The notes under the pieces were generated by a model that saw only the letters and a program-made list of their open reading frames with translations, searched no databases and was not told the DNA's origin. Positions 27,078 to 36,186 of a stretch of DNA of 64,000 nucleotides are shown here, one piece after another (positions within the stretch are counted from its first letter, which is position 1; each line of letters opens with the position of its first letter). Location of the stretch: positions 682,001 to 746,000 of the forward strand of contig JADIYA010000001.1 in assembly GCA_016705545.1 (NCBI GenBank). The letters are read 5' to 3'. The position numbers were made by a program, and so were the translations under genes. The DNA comes from Flavobacteriales bacterium (GTDB taxonomy: Bacteria; Bacteroidota; Bacteroidia; Flavobacteriales_F; PHOS-HE28).

Positions 27078-28184
27078 TCAATTCACCTCATACACCTTCC
27101 CAGGCAAGCTGCGAACTGCCCCGCTGAACTCCATGTTCAGCAGCAGGCCGGCCACCTTGCCTTGCGGCCACTTGCTCTGCACGCAGAGGTCGTCGATGCT
27201 GATCCTGCCCTTGGCTTTGATGAGGTCCATCAGCGTTTGCTCATCGGGCATCAGCTCTGCGAAGAGCGCGGCTTGCACGGGCGCCTTCTTCTTCTTCGGG
27301 AGCCATTCCATCAGGGTGATCACATCCTTGGCGCTGTTCACCAAGGCTGCTTTGTTCTGCTGAATGAGCTTATTGCAGCCCTCGCTGCGCGGGTCGGTTG
27401 GTCGTCCGGGGAAGGCGAAGACCTCCCGGTCGTAGCTGCCGGCGATGTCGGTGGTGATGAGCGAGCCGCCCTTGGGACCGCTCTCCACAACGATGGTGCA
27501 ATCGCTGAGGCCCGCGATCACGCGGTTGCGTGCAGGGAAATTGCCGGGTGCGAAGGGCGAGCCGCTGGGCAATTCGCTCACGAGCGCGCCATGCTTCACC
27601 ATCTCTTTCGCGGTGGCGGCATGGTCACCGGGGTAGAGCTTGTCCAAGCCGTGCGCAACGCAGCCGATGGTGGGCAGGTCATTCTTCAGTGCATGCCGGT
27701 GCGCCACGATGTCGATGCCGTAGGCGAGGCCGCTCACGATGGTGGCATTCACTTCCTTCAACCCATGCACGAGCTCCACGCAGAGCTGCTTGCCCTGCTC
27801 GGTTGGCGTGCGCGTGCCCACGATGCTCACCATGCGCGCTACGTCGAGATCGGCGTTGCCTTTCACGAAGAGGATCACCGGTGCATCCTCGCATTGTTTC
27901 AGGCGCTTGGGGTATTCCGCATCGAGGTAGAAGAGCATGCGGAGCTTGTGCTTGCGCACATATTCCCACTCCTTCTCCGCCGCAGGCAGCACTTTCTTAT
28001 CGGTGATGCTGGCGATGAGCTTCGGTCCGATGCCGGGCACCTTCTCCAAGGTGTTCTTCAGCCTCTTGTCCGTGAAGATGGGATCCACCCCGCCGCAATA
28101 GGCCACGAGATTGCGCGCGTTCACCGGGCCGATGCCCTTGAGCATGCTGAGCGCGATACGGTGGATGAGTTCCTGATCGGTCAT
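27078..28184 (-). CDS. dprA: DNA-processing protein DprA
   Basis: DprA loads RecA on incoming ssDNA during natural transformation. The protein is 368 residues from ATG 28184 (MTDQELIHRIALSML). An N-terminal helix-hairpin-helix-like segment (about 15-70) is followed by the Rossmann-like core: VSIVGTRTPTEQG, IVSGLAYGIDIVAH, VAHGLDKLYPGDH, SELPSGSPFAPGNFPARNRVIAGLSD and KGGSLITTDIA. The C-terminal winged-helix (DML1-like) ends at the stop. Length is typical. It suggests, but does not prove, competence. It is followed by gdhA on the same strand, which has its own promoter. Confidence 0.95.
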   Translation of the reverse strand: MTDQELIHRIALSMLKGIGPVNARNLVAYCGGVDPIFTDKRLKNTLEKVPGIGPKLIASITDKKVLPAAEKEWEYVRKHKLRMLFYLDAEYPKRLKQCEDAPVILFVKGNADLDVARMVSIVGTRTPTEQGKQLCVELVHGLKEVNATIVSGLAYGIDIVAHRHALKNDLPTIGCVAHGLDKLYPGDHAATAKEMVKHGALVSELPSGSPFAPGNFPARNRVIAGLSDCTIVVESGPKGGSLITTDIAGSYDREVFAFPGRPTDPRSEGCNKLIQQNKAALVNSAKDVITLMEWLPKKKKAPVQAALFAELMPDEQTLMDLIKAKGRISIDDLCVQSKWPQGKVAGLLLNMEFSGAVRSLPGKVYEVN

Positions 28185-28250
28185 GGATTCGGTTCGTAAC
28201 GCCGACAACGTGGTTCATCAGCTATCGGGTTGCGCATTCAAGCCTTCTTC

Positions 28251-28258
28251 TACATTCG
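28251..28258 (+). promoter_or_regulatory. Putative -7 box of the TonB-dependent receptor operon
   Basis: TACATTCG is a TAnnTTCG match 52 bases before the receptor start at 28311, in the divergent gap with dprA. Confidence 0.5.
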
Positions 28259-28310
28259 CCCGACCGCCGTGGTTCCTGTCGATCGCGGCGGCCCCAAGAT
28301 CGCTTTACGC

Positions 28311-30728
28311 ATGATGCGAAAAACACTCGCTGCGCTCGCGCTCGCTGCTTCCATGCCCTCCATGGCCCAGGACGCCACGCTCACCGGCAAGGTCACCGAT
28401 GCCTCCAGCGGCGAGGCCTTGATCGGCGTGAACGTGACCTACGCCCCCGGCAAAGGCGTGGCCACCGATGTGAACGGCGTTTACCTCTTGCAGGTCCCGG
28501 CCGGGGCGGCACGCATCGCCTTCAGCTTTGTGGGCTACACCACACGCACCGAGGCCATCACGCTGGTTGCCGGCGAACGGCGGGACCTTAACATCAAGCT
28601 CGCCCTCGGCAATGCGCAGCTCGAGACAGTGGTGATCAGCGGCGGCCGTTACGAGCAGCGTATCGGCGAGGTCACCCAATCGCTGAGCGTGCTGCGGCCC
28701 GATATCATATTGAACAAGAACGTGGTGAGCCTGGAGCAGGCGCTGGATCAAGTGCCCGGCGTGGTGATCGTGGATGAAGAGCCGCAGATCCGCGCGGGCA
28801 GCGGCTTCAGCTATGGCGCTGGCAGCCGCGTGATGGTGCTGGTGGACGATATCCCGATCCTCAGCGGCGACATCGGCCGGCCCAACTGGTCCTTCCTGCC
28901 GATTGAGAACCTGGAGCAGGTGGAAGTGATCAAGGGGGCATCGTCGGTGCTCTATGGCAGCGCAGCGCTAAGCGGCGTGATCAATGTGCGCACGGCCTAT
29001 CCTCGAGCCGAGCCACGCACGCGCGCCACTCTCTTCAGCGGCGTGTACGACACCCCGGGGCACGCGCCCGCTAAATGGTGGGACCAGAACAATCCGGGCA
29101 TGAGCGGCGCCAGCTTCTACCACAGCCAGCAGTTCGGTCAGCTCGATGTGGTCTTCGGGGGGAATGGCGTAACGGACCAAGGCTATGTGGGACCCGAGCC
29201 GCTGCCTGCGGACACCATCGCCGCCGACCCCTACCGCATCGGCCCCGGCGGCTACGATCACCGCGCTCGCATCAATGCCAACCTGCGCTGGCGCAGCAAG
29301 AGCAAGCCGGGACTCACCTTCGGCGTGAACGGCAATGCGCAGAAGGGCAAGAGCACCAGCGTCTTCATCTGGAACGATACGGACCGCGGGCTCTTCCGCC
29401 CCTTCCCCGGCACGGTCACGCGCACCAAGGCCACGCAGTATTACATCGACCCCTTCGTGACCTACACGGGCGAGGGCGGCACGCGCCACAGCCTTCGCAC
29501 CCGCCATCACCGGCAGATCTTCGACAACGACAATGGCCAGAGCAACAGCAACGCCACCTGGCATGCCGAGTACCAGGTGCAGCAGAAGTTGGACCTCTTG
29601 GGTGAGACCAACATCACCGGCGGCCTGCTGCTGCGCGATGTGATCAGCACCGCCGAGCTCTATCGCGGCAATGCCGATGGCAACGACCGCAATATGGCGC
29701 GCAACCTTGCAGGCTACCTGCAGATCGACAAGAAGCTCTTCAAGGAGAAGCTCGCGATCAGCGGCGGCGTGCGCTACGAGCAGTTCATCGTGAACGACGC
29801 AGACGCCGCGCAGCCCGTGTTCCGCGCCGGCGCCACTTATCAGGCCATGCGCGCCACCTTCATCCGCGCCAGCTACGGGCAGGGCTTCCGCTTCCCCACC
29901 ATCGGCGAGCGCTTCATCAGCACGAACGTTGGGCGCCTGGTGATCTTCCCGAACCCCGAGCTGCGGCCGGAGCGCTCGTGGAACGTGGAAGCCGGCCTGA
30001 AGCAAGGGTTCAAGATCGGCGGCTTCATGGGCTATGTGGATGCCGTATGGTTCCAGCAGGACTACGAGGACTATGTGGAATTCACCTTCGGGCAATGGAA
30101 GCCGTTCACGCTCGGGAATGCCGTGGATGAGTTCTTCGGACTCGGTTTCAAGAGCGTCAATACCGGCCGGGCGCGCGTAACTGGCTACGAACTGGAGCTG
30201 GCGGGGAAAGGGAAGATCAGAGCCGTCGAGGTCACCGCTCTGCTGGGCTGGACTTCAACCAATCCGATCAGCACCACGCCCGATGATGTGTACGCCATCC
30301 CCCCAGACAACCCCATCCGGATCATCCCTGCCTCCACCTACACCAACACCAGCTACAATCCGGAAGGGAACATCCTCAAGTTCCGCATCCAACAAACCCT
30401 CCGCAGCGACATCCAGCTGCAGTACCGCAAGGTGTTCACGGGCTTCAGCGTGCGTTACAACAGCCATGTGCGCAATATCGACAAGGCCTTCGTTGACCTG
30501 GACACCGGCCCGCCCCAGCCGGACGAGCTCCCCACCGGCATCACCGGCTGGATGGAGCGCAACCGCACGGGCAACTGGATCGTGGATGTGCGCGCGGGCC
30601 TGGAACTCACCAAGCAGCTGCGCGCCACGGTGGTGGTGAACAACCTCAGCAACGAGGTGTACTCGCTTCGGCCCTTGAGCATCGAAGCGCCGCGCACTGT
30701 GCAGGTGCAGTTGAGCGCGACCCTGTAA
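28311..30728 (+). CDS. TonB-dependent outer-membrane receptor
   Basis: The protein is 805 residues with a signal peptide (MMRKTLAALALAASMPSMAQ); the start could be either of two adjacent ATGs. Residues ~22-110 are a carboxypeptidase-regulatory-like beta-sandwich (TGKVTDASSGEALIGVNVTY), a domain usual in Bacteroidota receptors. The plug follows (ISGGRYEQRIGEVTQ ... QVPGVVIVDE ... VMVLVDDIPILSGD ... VEVIKGASSVLYGSAALSGVINV). The remainder is the 22-strand barrel, ending in the aromatic-poor VQVQLSATL. It imports siderophores, cobalamin or similar ligands; no SusD partner is next to it, so it is not a SusC-type glycan receptor. kdsB follows after 15 bases. Confidence 0.93.
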   Translation: MMRKTLAALALAASMPSMAQDATLTGKVTDASSGEALIGVNVTYAPGKGVATDVNGVYLLQVPAGAARIAFSFVGYTTRTEAITLVAGERRDLNIKLALGNAQLETVVISGGRYEQRIGEVTQSLSVLRPDIILNKNVVSLEQALDQVPGVVIVDEEPQIRAGSGFSYGAGSRVMVLVDDIPILSGDIGRPNWSFLPIENLEQVEVIKGASSVLYGSAALSGVINVRTAYPRAEPRTRATLFSGVYDTPGHAPAKWWDQNNPGMSGASFYHSQQFGQLDVVFGGNGVTDQGYVGPEPLPADTIAADPYRIGPGGYDHRARINANLRWRSKSKPGLTFGVNGNAQKGKSTSVFIWNDTDRGLFRPFPGTVTRTKATQYYIDPFVTYTGEGGTRHSLRTRHHRQIFDNDNGQSNSNATWHAEYQVQQKLDLLGETNITGGLLLRDVISTAELYRGNADGNDRNMARNLAGYLQIDKKLFKEKLAISGGVRYEQFIVNDADAAQPVFRAGATYQAMRATFIRASYGQGFRFPTIGERFISTNVGRLVIFPNPELRPERSWNVEAGLKQGFKIGGFMGYVDAVWFQQDYEDYVEFTFGQWKPFTLGNAVDEFFGLGFKSVNTGRARVTGYELELAGKGKIRAVEVTALLGWTSTNPISTTPDDVYAIPPDNPIRIIPASTYTNTSYNPEGNILKFRIQQTLRSDIQLQYRKVFTGFSVRYNSHVRNIDKAFVDLDTGPPQPDELPTGITGWMERNRTGNWIVDVRAGLELTKQLRATVVVNNLSNEVYSLRPLSIEAPRTVQVQLSATL

Positions 30729-30743
30729 AGCACCAAATCACGC

Positions 30744-31493
30744 ATGCGCATCCTCGGCGTGATCCCCGCCCGCTACGCCAGCACGCGCCTGCCCGGCAAG
30801 CCGCTGGTCGATATCGGCGGCACCAGCATGGTGATGCGCGTTGTGGAGCAGGCCCGGCGCTCCTCTTCCTTGAAACGTGTGATCGTAGCCACCGATGATG
30901 CGCGGGTGCTCGAGCATGTGTCGGCGCAGGGCGGTGAATGCGTGATGACTTCACCGGACCACCCGAGCGGCACCGACCGCTGCTATGAAGCGCTCACCAA
31001 CGCGGGTCGGGATCGCTACGATGCTGTGGTGAACATCCAGGGCGATGAGCCCTTCATCGTCCCCCAGCAGATCGATGAGCTGTGCCTGGCGCTGCGCAAG
31101 GCCCCGGGCGGGATCGCCACGCTCGCGCAAATGGTCACCGATGACCGCGACCTCGATGCCCCCGGCGAAGTGCTGATCACGACCGATGTGAACTTGGACG
31201 CACTCTACTTCAGCAGGGCCGCGATCCCCTTCCTTCGAGACACCGGTTCCGGACCCCGGCATGCACGCTTCCGCTTCCTGAAGCATGTGGGGCTATATGG
31301 ATTCAGCGCCGACGTGCTCGAGCAATTGGTGAAGCTCGCGCCGTCCTCCTTGGAAAAGGCCGAGGCCTTGGAGCAATTGCGCTGGTTGGAGAACGGGTAC
31401 CGGGTTCGCATCGGCCTCACGCAGCATCCTTCGTTCTGCGTGGATACGCCTGCCGATCTGGAGGAAGCACGCCATAGGGCGGCATCGCTCTAG
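30744..31493 (+). CDS. kdsB: 3-deoxy-manno-octulosonate cytidylyltransferase
   Basis: KdsB activates Kdo as CMP-Kdo for lipopolysaccharide core synthesis. The protein has 249 residues. Motifs: IPARYASTRLPGKPL (nucleotide binding, 7-21), VIVATDD, SGTDRCYEA, VVNIQGDEPFI, HVGLYGF, and EALEQLRWLENG near the C-terminus. Length is typical of KdsB. It follows the TonB receptor by 15 bases and precedes the SPOR-domain gene by a short gap, so it may be co-transcribed with the receptor. Confidence 0.96.
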   Translation: MRILGVIPARYASTRLPGKPLVDIGGTSMVMRVVEQARRSSSLKRVIVATDDARVLEHVSAQGGECVMTSPDHPSGTDRCYEALTNAGRDRYDAVVNIQGDEPFIVPQQIDELCLALRKAPGGIATLAQMVTDDRDLDAPGEVLITTDVNLDALYFSRAAIPFLRDTGSGPRHARFRFLKHVGLYGFSADVLEQLVKLAPSSLEKAEALEQLRWLENGYRVRIGLTQHPSFCVDTPADLEEARHRAASL

Positions 31494-31498
31494 ATTTG
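31491..31498 (+). promoter_or_regulatory. Putative -7 box of the SPOR-domain gene
   Basis: TAGATTTG is an exact TAnnTTTG match. It overlaps the kdsB stop codon and ends 12 bases before the ATG at 31511, so it is also an argument against the in-frame TTG at 31496. Confidence 0.5.
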
Positions 31499-31510
31499 GC
31501 CTCTCTTCCC

Positions 31511-32575
31511 ATGGGCCTCGAGCGTGACCTGCACGACCTCCTCTTCTGCCACGATTGCGTGATTGTGCCGCAATGGGGCGGCTTCCTCACGCACTACCGC
31601 CCTGCCCGCCTCGATGAGGCGCGCAAGCTCATCCATCCGCCTTCAAAGGATCTGAGCTTCAATCGGCACCTGGTGCGCAATGATGGGCTGCTGGCCGACC
31701 GCTTGGCCAAGCGCGAGGGCCTCGCCTTCGACAAGGCCACTGCGCGCATTGACGCCGAAGTGGCGGAGTGGCGGCTAGCGCTTGACCGCAGCGGCCGTTT
31801 GGAGCTCCCCAGCGTCGGCATCTTCTACCGCGACGCCGAGCACAACCTGCAGTTCGACCCCGACCGGCGCACCAACTACCTCCGCGATGCCTATGGGCTG
31901 CGGCCATTGGCCGCTGTGGCCGTAGAGCCGGTGCGCACAAGGCCCGCGGTGCTGCCAATCGCGAAGCCGCAACCCACGACTGTGGAGATCGAGCATCGCA
32001 AACGGCCCTACTTGGCTTGGGCTGCTGCGAGTGCAGGCATCCTGCTGATCGGCGCATCGGCAATCTGGGTGGTGCGAAATGGGCCCTATGAACAGGCGCA
32101 GTGGAGTGGCTGGGCGCCTTGGAAGAACGGCCCTGAGCCTGCGTACACCGCACCGGCGCAAGCCGGTTTCGCACCGGTAGAAGCGTTCGCGCCCTTCACG
32201 CTTGATGCCGCTGACACGGGCGTGCACGAAGTGGTCCTCGATGAGGAAACGGATGTGCGCATGATGGTGGATTGGAGGCGGCCTGTTGCCGCCGTGGCCG
32301 CAGCCGATACCACGCACGTGGCCGTTAAGCCCACGACCATTGATGAAACAGCATTGCGCTATCATGTTGTCGGAGGCTGCTTCGCCCAGCCAGAAAACGC
32401 CGATAAGCTCTTGGGCGAACTTCTCTCCAAGGGTTTCCCGGCTCGCCGCCTGCGCCAACGCGGCCAATTGCATCCCGTAGCCATTGGCAGTTACGCTTCC
32501 CGCGACGAGGCAATGGCCATGCTCAATGCGGTGCGCACCAACGAGGGCCGTGCGGCCTGGCTGCTGGTCCGCTGA
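31511..32575 (+). CDS. SPOR-domain protein with CCDC81-like HU domains
   Basis: The 354-residue membrane protein starts at ATG 31511 (MGLERDLHDLLF). Residues ~1-125 match the Bacteroidota CCDC81-type HU-like domain (VIVPQWGGFLTHYRPA, SKDLSFNRHLVRNDGLLA, LPSVGIFYRD). A single TM helix lies near 165-185 (YLAWAAASAGILLIGASAIWV), and a C-terminal SPOR domain of ~70 residues follows (YHVVGGCFAQPENADKLL ... LHPVAIGSYASRDEA). SPOR domains bind denuded septal peptidoglycan, so a role at the division site is likely. This architecture is common in Bacteroidota. Confidence 0.9.
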   Translation: MGLERDLHDLLFCHDCVIVPQWGGFLTHYRPARLDEARKLIHPPSKDLSFNRHLVRNDGLLADRLAKREGLAFDKATARIDAEVAEWRLALDRSGRLELPSVGIFYRDAEHNLQFDPDRRTNYLRDAYGLRPLAAVAVEPVRTRPAVLPIAKPQPTTVEIEHRKRPYLAWAAASAGILLIGASAIWVVRNGPYEQAQWSGWAPWKNGPEPAYTAPAQAGFAPVEAFAPFTLDAADTGVHEVVLDEETDVRMMVDWRRPVAAVAAADTTHVAVKPTTIDETALRYHVVGGCFAQPENADKLLGELLSKGFPARRLRQRGQLHPVAIGSYASRDEAMAMLNAVRTNEGRAAWLLVR

Positions 32576-32630
32576 TCAGCGCTGCACGCCGCCTCCCATC
32601 GCTTTAGCTTCGCACCCCCCTGAGCCTCGG

Positions 32631-33029
32631 ATGATCATGCACGCCATTGAACTGCCATCCTGCACAGTGACTTTTATCGATGCAGAGATCGTGCATACGC
32701 ACTTCAAGGATGACCACCTGGTGAGCGTGGACGATGTGCAGGCCATGTTCGCCGCGATCGCCGCCGAGCGCAAAGGGCGCAAGGCGCTGCTGATGGTGTC
32801 CGTGGGCCAGAACACCACCATGAGCAATGAGGCGCGTGGGTATGCTGCCCAATCCGCCGAGTCGAACGAGCACATCGCCGCCGACGCGATCATCGTGCGC
32901 GACTTCGGCCACCAGCTCGCTGCCAACGTATTCGTGCGCCACCACAAGCCCGGCCGCCCCATCCAGATGTTCCCTGACCGTGATAGCGCACTGGCCTGGC
33001 TCGAGACGCAGCGGTACCTGATTGCCTGA
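32631..33029 (+). CDS. Small conserved protein, STAS/SpoIIAA-like DUF7793 type
   Basis: The 132-residue cytoplasmic protein begins MIMHAIELPSCTVTFIDAEI. The pattern of alternating strands and helices (HTHFKDDHLVSVDDVQAMF, ALLMVSVGQNTTMSNEARGYAAQ, AADAIIVRDFGHQLAANVF, PIQMFPDRDSALAWL) resembles the SpoIIAA/STAS-like fold of a small Bacteroidota family. The function is unknown. It is followed by the WD40-like gene after four bases, so it probably shares a transcript with it. The identification is by overall pattern and is moderate. Confidence 0.7.
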   Translation: MIMHAIELPSCTVTFIDAEIVHTHFKDDHLVSVDDVQAMFAAIAAERKGRKALLMVSVGQNTTMSNEARGYAAQSAESNEHIAADAIIVRDFGHQLAANVFVRHHKPGRPIQMFPDRDSALAWLETQRYLIA

Positions 33030-33033
33030 ACCC

Positions 33034-33678
33034 ATGCTGAAGCGCCGTTCCCTGCTCGCCCTGCTCCTGGTCTCCGTCACTCCGCTCTTCGCGCAAGTGC
33101 TGCCCGCAGCGGCCGAGCGGACCATTCGCGCAACGAAGGCCGAGGTGCTGAGCCTCGCCGTCGCGCCCAAAGGCGATCGCATCCTTGTCGGCCAGAACAA
33201 GGGCGCCGAGCTGATCGATCTGGAGAGCGGCAAGAAGCTGCTCACGCTCCCGTACAATGAGGACGGAAGCATGGCGGCCTACTACTGCGCCTTCAATGAG
33301 AACGGCGAGTACGCGGTGCTCATAGGGCATAGCGGCAAGCGCGTGGTGTACAGCATGAAGGACGGCAAGCCGCAGCCCTCATTGCAGCAGCATCGGTGGG
33401 TGCCCGACCCCCGCGCCGTGAAAGCCATGGGCCTCGACATGGGCAATTCCACCTTCGACCGGTTCTACCAGCAGAGTGAGCTTAGGGATGGCGGTCAAAT
33501 GTTCCGCGCCGGAAAGAACGGCGCTGTGGACGTGATCGATGCCGAGGGCAAGACCGTGCAAACACTGAATTTCCCGGAGAACAAGGACCAGCACCACCGC
33601 ACGCCGCTCCTGCGGTGGCAGGAGTGGCTGCTGGTGGGCACGGACGATGGCCGTGTGCTCTTCTACAAGCTTCCCTGA
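33034..33678 (+). CDS. Exported WD40-like repeat protein
   Basis: The 214-residue protein has a signal peptide (MLKRRSLLALLLVSVTPLFAQ). The mature part contains three or four short beta-propeller-like repeats (KAEVLSLAVAPKGDRILVG, MAAYYCAFNENGEYAVLIG, LLVGTDDGRVLFYKLP). This is too few for a closed propeller, so it may be a partial blade set or form oligomers. There is no T9SS tail and no enzyme motif. It overlaps the 3' end of the convergent membrane protein gene by 16 bases. Confidence 0.7.
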   Translation: MLKRRSLLALLLVSVTPLFAQVLPAAAERTIRATKAEVLSLAVAPKGDRILVGQNKGAELIDLESGKKLLTLPYNEDGSMAAYYCAFNENGEYAVLIGHSGKRVVYSMKDGKPQPSLQQHRWVPDPRAVKAMGLDMGNSTFDRFYQQSELRDGGQMFRAGKNGAVDVIDAEGKTVQTLNFPENKDQHHRTPLLRWQEWLLVGTDDGRVLFYKLP

Positions 33679-34253
33679 ACGGGCGGGTCCGGCTTCTTCC
33701 CTTCCGGTGCTCCTGTGCCGCGCGCCTTCATAACAGCGTAGCCGATCACCACGCCCAGCACCAACAACCCCAGCGCGCCCCAGGTCCAGCCGAGCCGATC
33801 GCGGAACACCATGGTGGCCAGCAACGCCACCAACAAGGCCCAACCACCTTGTCCGAACAGCCACAGTACTGGTCCTGACCAGTTGAGTGATGCGCTCTGC
33901 AAGCGCGTTTGCACGCGGTGAATCACCAGCTGGTACACCACCAGCAGCGCCACCAGGCCGAGCTTCAGGTGCATGAAGGGCGATTTCAGCAACGCTGGCA
34001 TCTGCACCAACTGCCAGATGCCGAAGAGCACAAGCAGGATCAAGGCGGGCCACGCGAGGCCGTATAGGACCCGGCGCTCCATGCGGATGAAGCGGTCGTG
34101 AAGGAATCCGCGCTCCGGCTCCCAGAGCTTCAATGCGGCACGGTGCGCATTGAACAAGCGTGCGAGATGGAAAGCCGCGGCGAACCACGCGATCAGCGCA
34201 AGCAGGTGCAACAGCTTGAGCAAGGGCAGCAGGATGGGGGCTTGTTCGGGCAT
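33663..34253 (-). CDS. CopD/HemJ-like membrane protein
   Basis: The 196-residue protein has four or five TM helices. The start LLKLLHLLALIAWFAAAFHLARLF, the central RMERRVLYGLAWPALILLVLFG, and HLKLGLVALLVVYQLVI match the four-helix CopD/HemJ pattern. HemJ is a protoporphyrinogen oxidase whose conserved His sits in the first helix (here LLHLL) and whose Lys lies in a later one (here KLGL). Both are present, but the sequence does not separate HemJ from CopD-like relatives. It is divergent from the thioesterase gene. Confidence 0.65.
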   Translation of the reverse strand: MPEQAPILLPLLKLLHLLALIAWFAAAFHLARLFNAHRAALKLWEPERGFLHDRFIRMERRVLYGLAWPALILLVLFGIWQLVQMPALLKSPFMHLKLGLVALLVVYQLVIHRVQTRLQSASLNWSGPVLWLFGQGGWALLVALLATMVFRDRLGWTWGALGLLVLGVVIGYAVMKARGTGAPEGKKPDPPVQGSL

Positions 34254-34281
34254 GAGCGAAAAGTACGCGTACCCGGGCGCC

Positions 34282-34289
34282 TACCTTCG
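34282..34289 (+). promoter_or_regulatory. Putative -7 box of the thioesterase gene
   Basis: TACCTTCG, a TAnnTTCG match, ends 44 bases before the ATG at 34334, within the divergent gap. Confidence 0.45.
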
Positions 34290-34333
34290 CGCGCCATCGC
34301 CAAAGCGCACGACAGCAAAGGCGAGCATCGCAC

Positions 34334-34849
34334 ATGAACCGCGCCTCACGCCCCATCAGCGACAGCTACTCCGAGACCACCCACGTGGTGCTGCCTAACG
34401 ACACCAACACGCTCGGGAACCTCTTCGGAGGGCGGCTGCTGCAATGGCTCGACATCAGCTGCGCCATCAGCGCGCACCGCCATTGCAAGCGCACCGTGGT
34501 CACCGTGGCCGTGAACCACGTGGGCTTCGACCGGCCCATCAAGCTCGGCGACTTCGTCACCATCCGCAGCCACGTGAGCCGTGCCTTCGGCAGCAGCATG
34601 GAAGTGTGGAGCGATGTTTCCGTAGAGGACCAAGTGACCGGAGAGAAGATCCCGTGCAACAGCGCCATCTACACCTTCGTGGCGGTGGATCACGCGGGGA
34701 GGCCCATGCAGGTGCCTGAGGCCGAGCCCACCAACGATGAGGAGCGCCGCCGTTACGATGGCGCGCTTCGGCGCAGGCAATTGCGGCTCATCCTCAGCAA
34801 CAAGATGAAGCCCGAGGAGGCCACGGAGCTGAAGAAGCTCTTCAGTTGA
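34334..34849 (+). CDS. Acyl-CoA thioesterase (hotdog fold)
   Basis: The 171-residue cytosolic enzyme hydrolyses acyl-CoA. It is of the YciA/BACH type: TTHVVLPNDTNTLGNLFGGRLLQWLDI contains the catalytic Asn/Asp region of the hotdog helix. VAVNHVGFDRPIKLGDFVTIRS and IYTFVAVD are family-typical strands. The chain-length preference cannot be read. The C-terminal ~40 residues are a charged helical tail (EERRRYDGALRRRQLRLILS). It abuts the convergent gene at 34850 with no gap. Confidence 0.92.
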   Translation: MNRASRPISDSYSETTHVVLPNDTNTLGNLFGGRLLQWLDISCAISAHRHCKRTVVTVAVNHVGFDRPIKLGDFVTIRSHVSRAFGSSMEVWSDVSVEDQVTGEKIPCNSAIYTFVAVDHAGRPMQVPEAEPTNDEERRRYDGALRRRQLRLILSNKMKPEEATELKKLFS

Positions 34850-35212
34850 TTACAGCCCTTCGTCCAAACTGAGCCCATCGAATAGCTCGCCCGTTGCGGT
34901 ATCGTGCCCGCGCAATCCGAGTTGCCGAAGCAAGGCTCCGATGCACGCCGCGCTCTGCTCGCCGCCGTGCACATGCGCCACCATATAGCGCACCTGCGTG
35001 GCGTCCTCCATGTGCAGCTGGAAGCTGACGTCGATGTCATCGCCCTTGGCGAAGAGCCAATCGCTGTCCACTTGGTCGATGAAGGGAATGGCCTCGCGGA
35101 TACGGGCGATCAGCTCGTCGCGATTGCCAATGGGCTTCGGGCGGAATGCATCCGGCACATCATTGATCGACGGCACATCGGGGAAGTCCTGGATGAAGAT
35201 GTCCCAGCTCAT
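34850..35212 (-). CDS. Hypothetical protein, 120 residues
   Basis: A soluble acidic protein starting MSWDIFIQDFPDVPSINDVP. No known family is recognised. Visible features are a conserved-looking PKPIGNRDELIARIREAIPF segment, a central DIDVSFQLHMEDATQVRYMVAHVHGG strand pair and a Cys in GEQSAACIGALLRQLGL. There is no signal peptide or TM helix. It overlaps the glycosyltransferase start region: that gene lies upstream on the same strand at 35209-36186, overlapping by four bases (ATGA). This suggests coupling but does not tell the function. Confidence 0.75.
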   Translation of the reverse strand: MSWDIFIQDFPDVPSINDVPDAFRPKPIGNRDELIARIREAIPFIDQVDSDWLFAKGDDIDVSFQLHMEDATQVRYMVAHVHGGEQSAACIGALLRQLGLRGHDTATGELFDGLSLDEGL

Positions 35213-36186
35213 GCGTTGACGAGTTCAGCGATGCGCCGAAGGTCCTGTTTCTCCATGCAATGGAAGTGACCCTTGGGGCATTGGTCGTGGCCGATCTTGC
35301 TGCACGGGCGGCAGGACAGGTCCGGTACCTCGCTCATCATGGCGCGTTCCGGCTGCTCCGGCTGATAAGGCCCCATGCCGAATAGCGGCACCGTATTACC
35401 CCATACGCTCACCACCGGCTTGCTGAATGCGCAGGCGATGTGCATGGCACCGCTGTCGTGCGCGATCACGCTTTTCGCCGTCTTGATCAACGAGGCGCTG
35501 CCGAGGATGTCGAAGCGGCCTGTAGCATCGAACACTCGTCCACCGATGGCATCACCGATCATGCGCGCCACCGCCTGGTCTTCCTTTCCACCAACGAGCA
35601 CGATGGGTCCATCAATCAGGCGTGCGAGCTCGATGAGCTTGTGCTGCGGCAGCCGCTTGGTGGCGTGCGCCGCACCGATCGCGAACGCCGTGTATCCGGA
35701 TTGATGCGATGGGGGCAGCGATGCGAGGGGCACCTCGCGTTCAGCGGGAATGAAAAGCTCCAAGCCCTTGCCGTCGTTCTTCACGCCTAGGTGCGCCACG
35801 GTGCTGAGGTAGCGGTCAACGATGTGAATCCTGGGCATGCGGTCGATGCGCAGGTTCACCAACAACCACTTCTCGATGTTGAGCTTGGGGAAGCTGTGAG
35901 CGCGCACGCCGAGCGCGCGCTTGATCCGTGCCGTGCGGAGGTTATGGTGCAGGTCGATCACGGCACCGAAGCGCTCGGCCTTCAGGCGTGAGATCAAGTC
36001 GCCGATGTCGTCGCCCAGCTCATGCACCTTGCTCACATGCGGATTGAAGCGCACCAGATCGGCGAAGCCGGCCTTGGTGGCAACGTGGATCTCCGCATCC
36101 TTCAGCTGCTCCTTGACGCAGCGCAGCACCGGGCTGGTGAGCACGATGTCGCCAATGGAGGAGAACCGCAGGATCAGGAGCTTCAT
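35209..36186 (-). CDS. Glycosyltransferase family 9 (heptosyltransferase-like)
   Basis: The 325-residue cytosolic enzyme starts at ATG 36186 (MKLLILRFSSIGDIVLTSPVL). The frame opens further upstream but without similarity. GT9 features are RFSSIGDIVLTSPV (acceptor side), DLHHNLRTARIKRALGVRA, and the donor-binding IAHDSGAMHIACAFSKPVVSVWGNTVP. GT9 enzymes add ADP-heptose to the lipid A-Kdo core. The C-terminus has a Cys cluster (SCRPCSKIGHDQCPKGHFHC), found in part of this family. The specific step is not assigned. Confidence 0.9.
   Translation of the reverse strand: MKLLILRFSSIGDIVLTSPVLRCVKEQLKDAEIHVATKAGFADLVRFNPHVSKVHELGDDIGDLISRLKAERFGAVIDLHHNLRTARIKRALGVRAHSFPKLNIEKWLLVNLRIDRMPRIHIVDRYLSTVAHLGVKNDGKGLELFIPAEREVPLASLPPSHQSGYTAFAIGAAHATKRLPQHKLIELARLIDGPIVLVGGKEDQAVARMIGDAIGGRVFDATGRFDILGSASLIKTAKSVIAHDSGAMHIACAFSKPVVSVWGNTVPLFGMGPYQPEQPERAMMSEVPDLSCRPCSKIGHDQCPKGHFHCMEKQDLRRIAELVNA

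Noticed and set aside
30744..31493. A transport or siderophore cluster around the TonB receptor
   Set aside because: The neighbours are kdsB and a SPOR protein. No SusD, siderophore or TonB gene follows, so no such cluster can be claimed.
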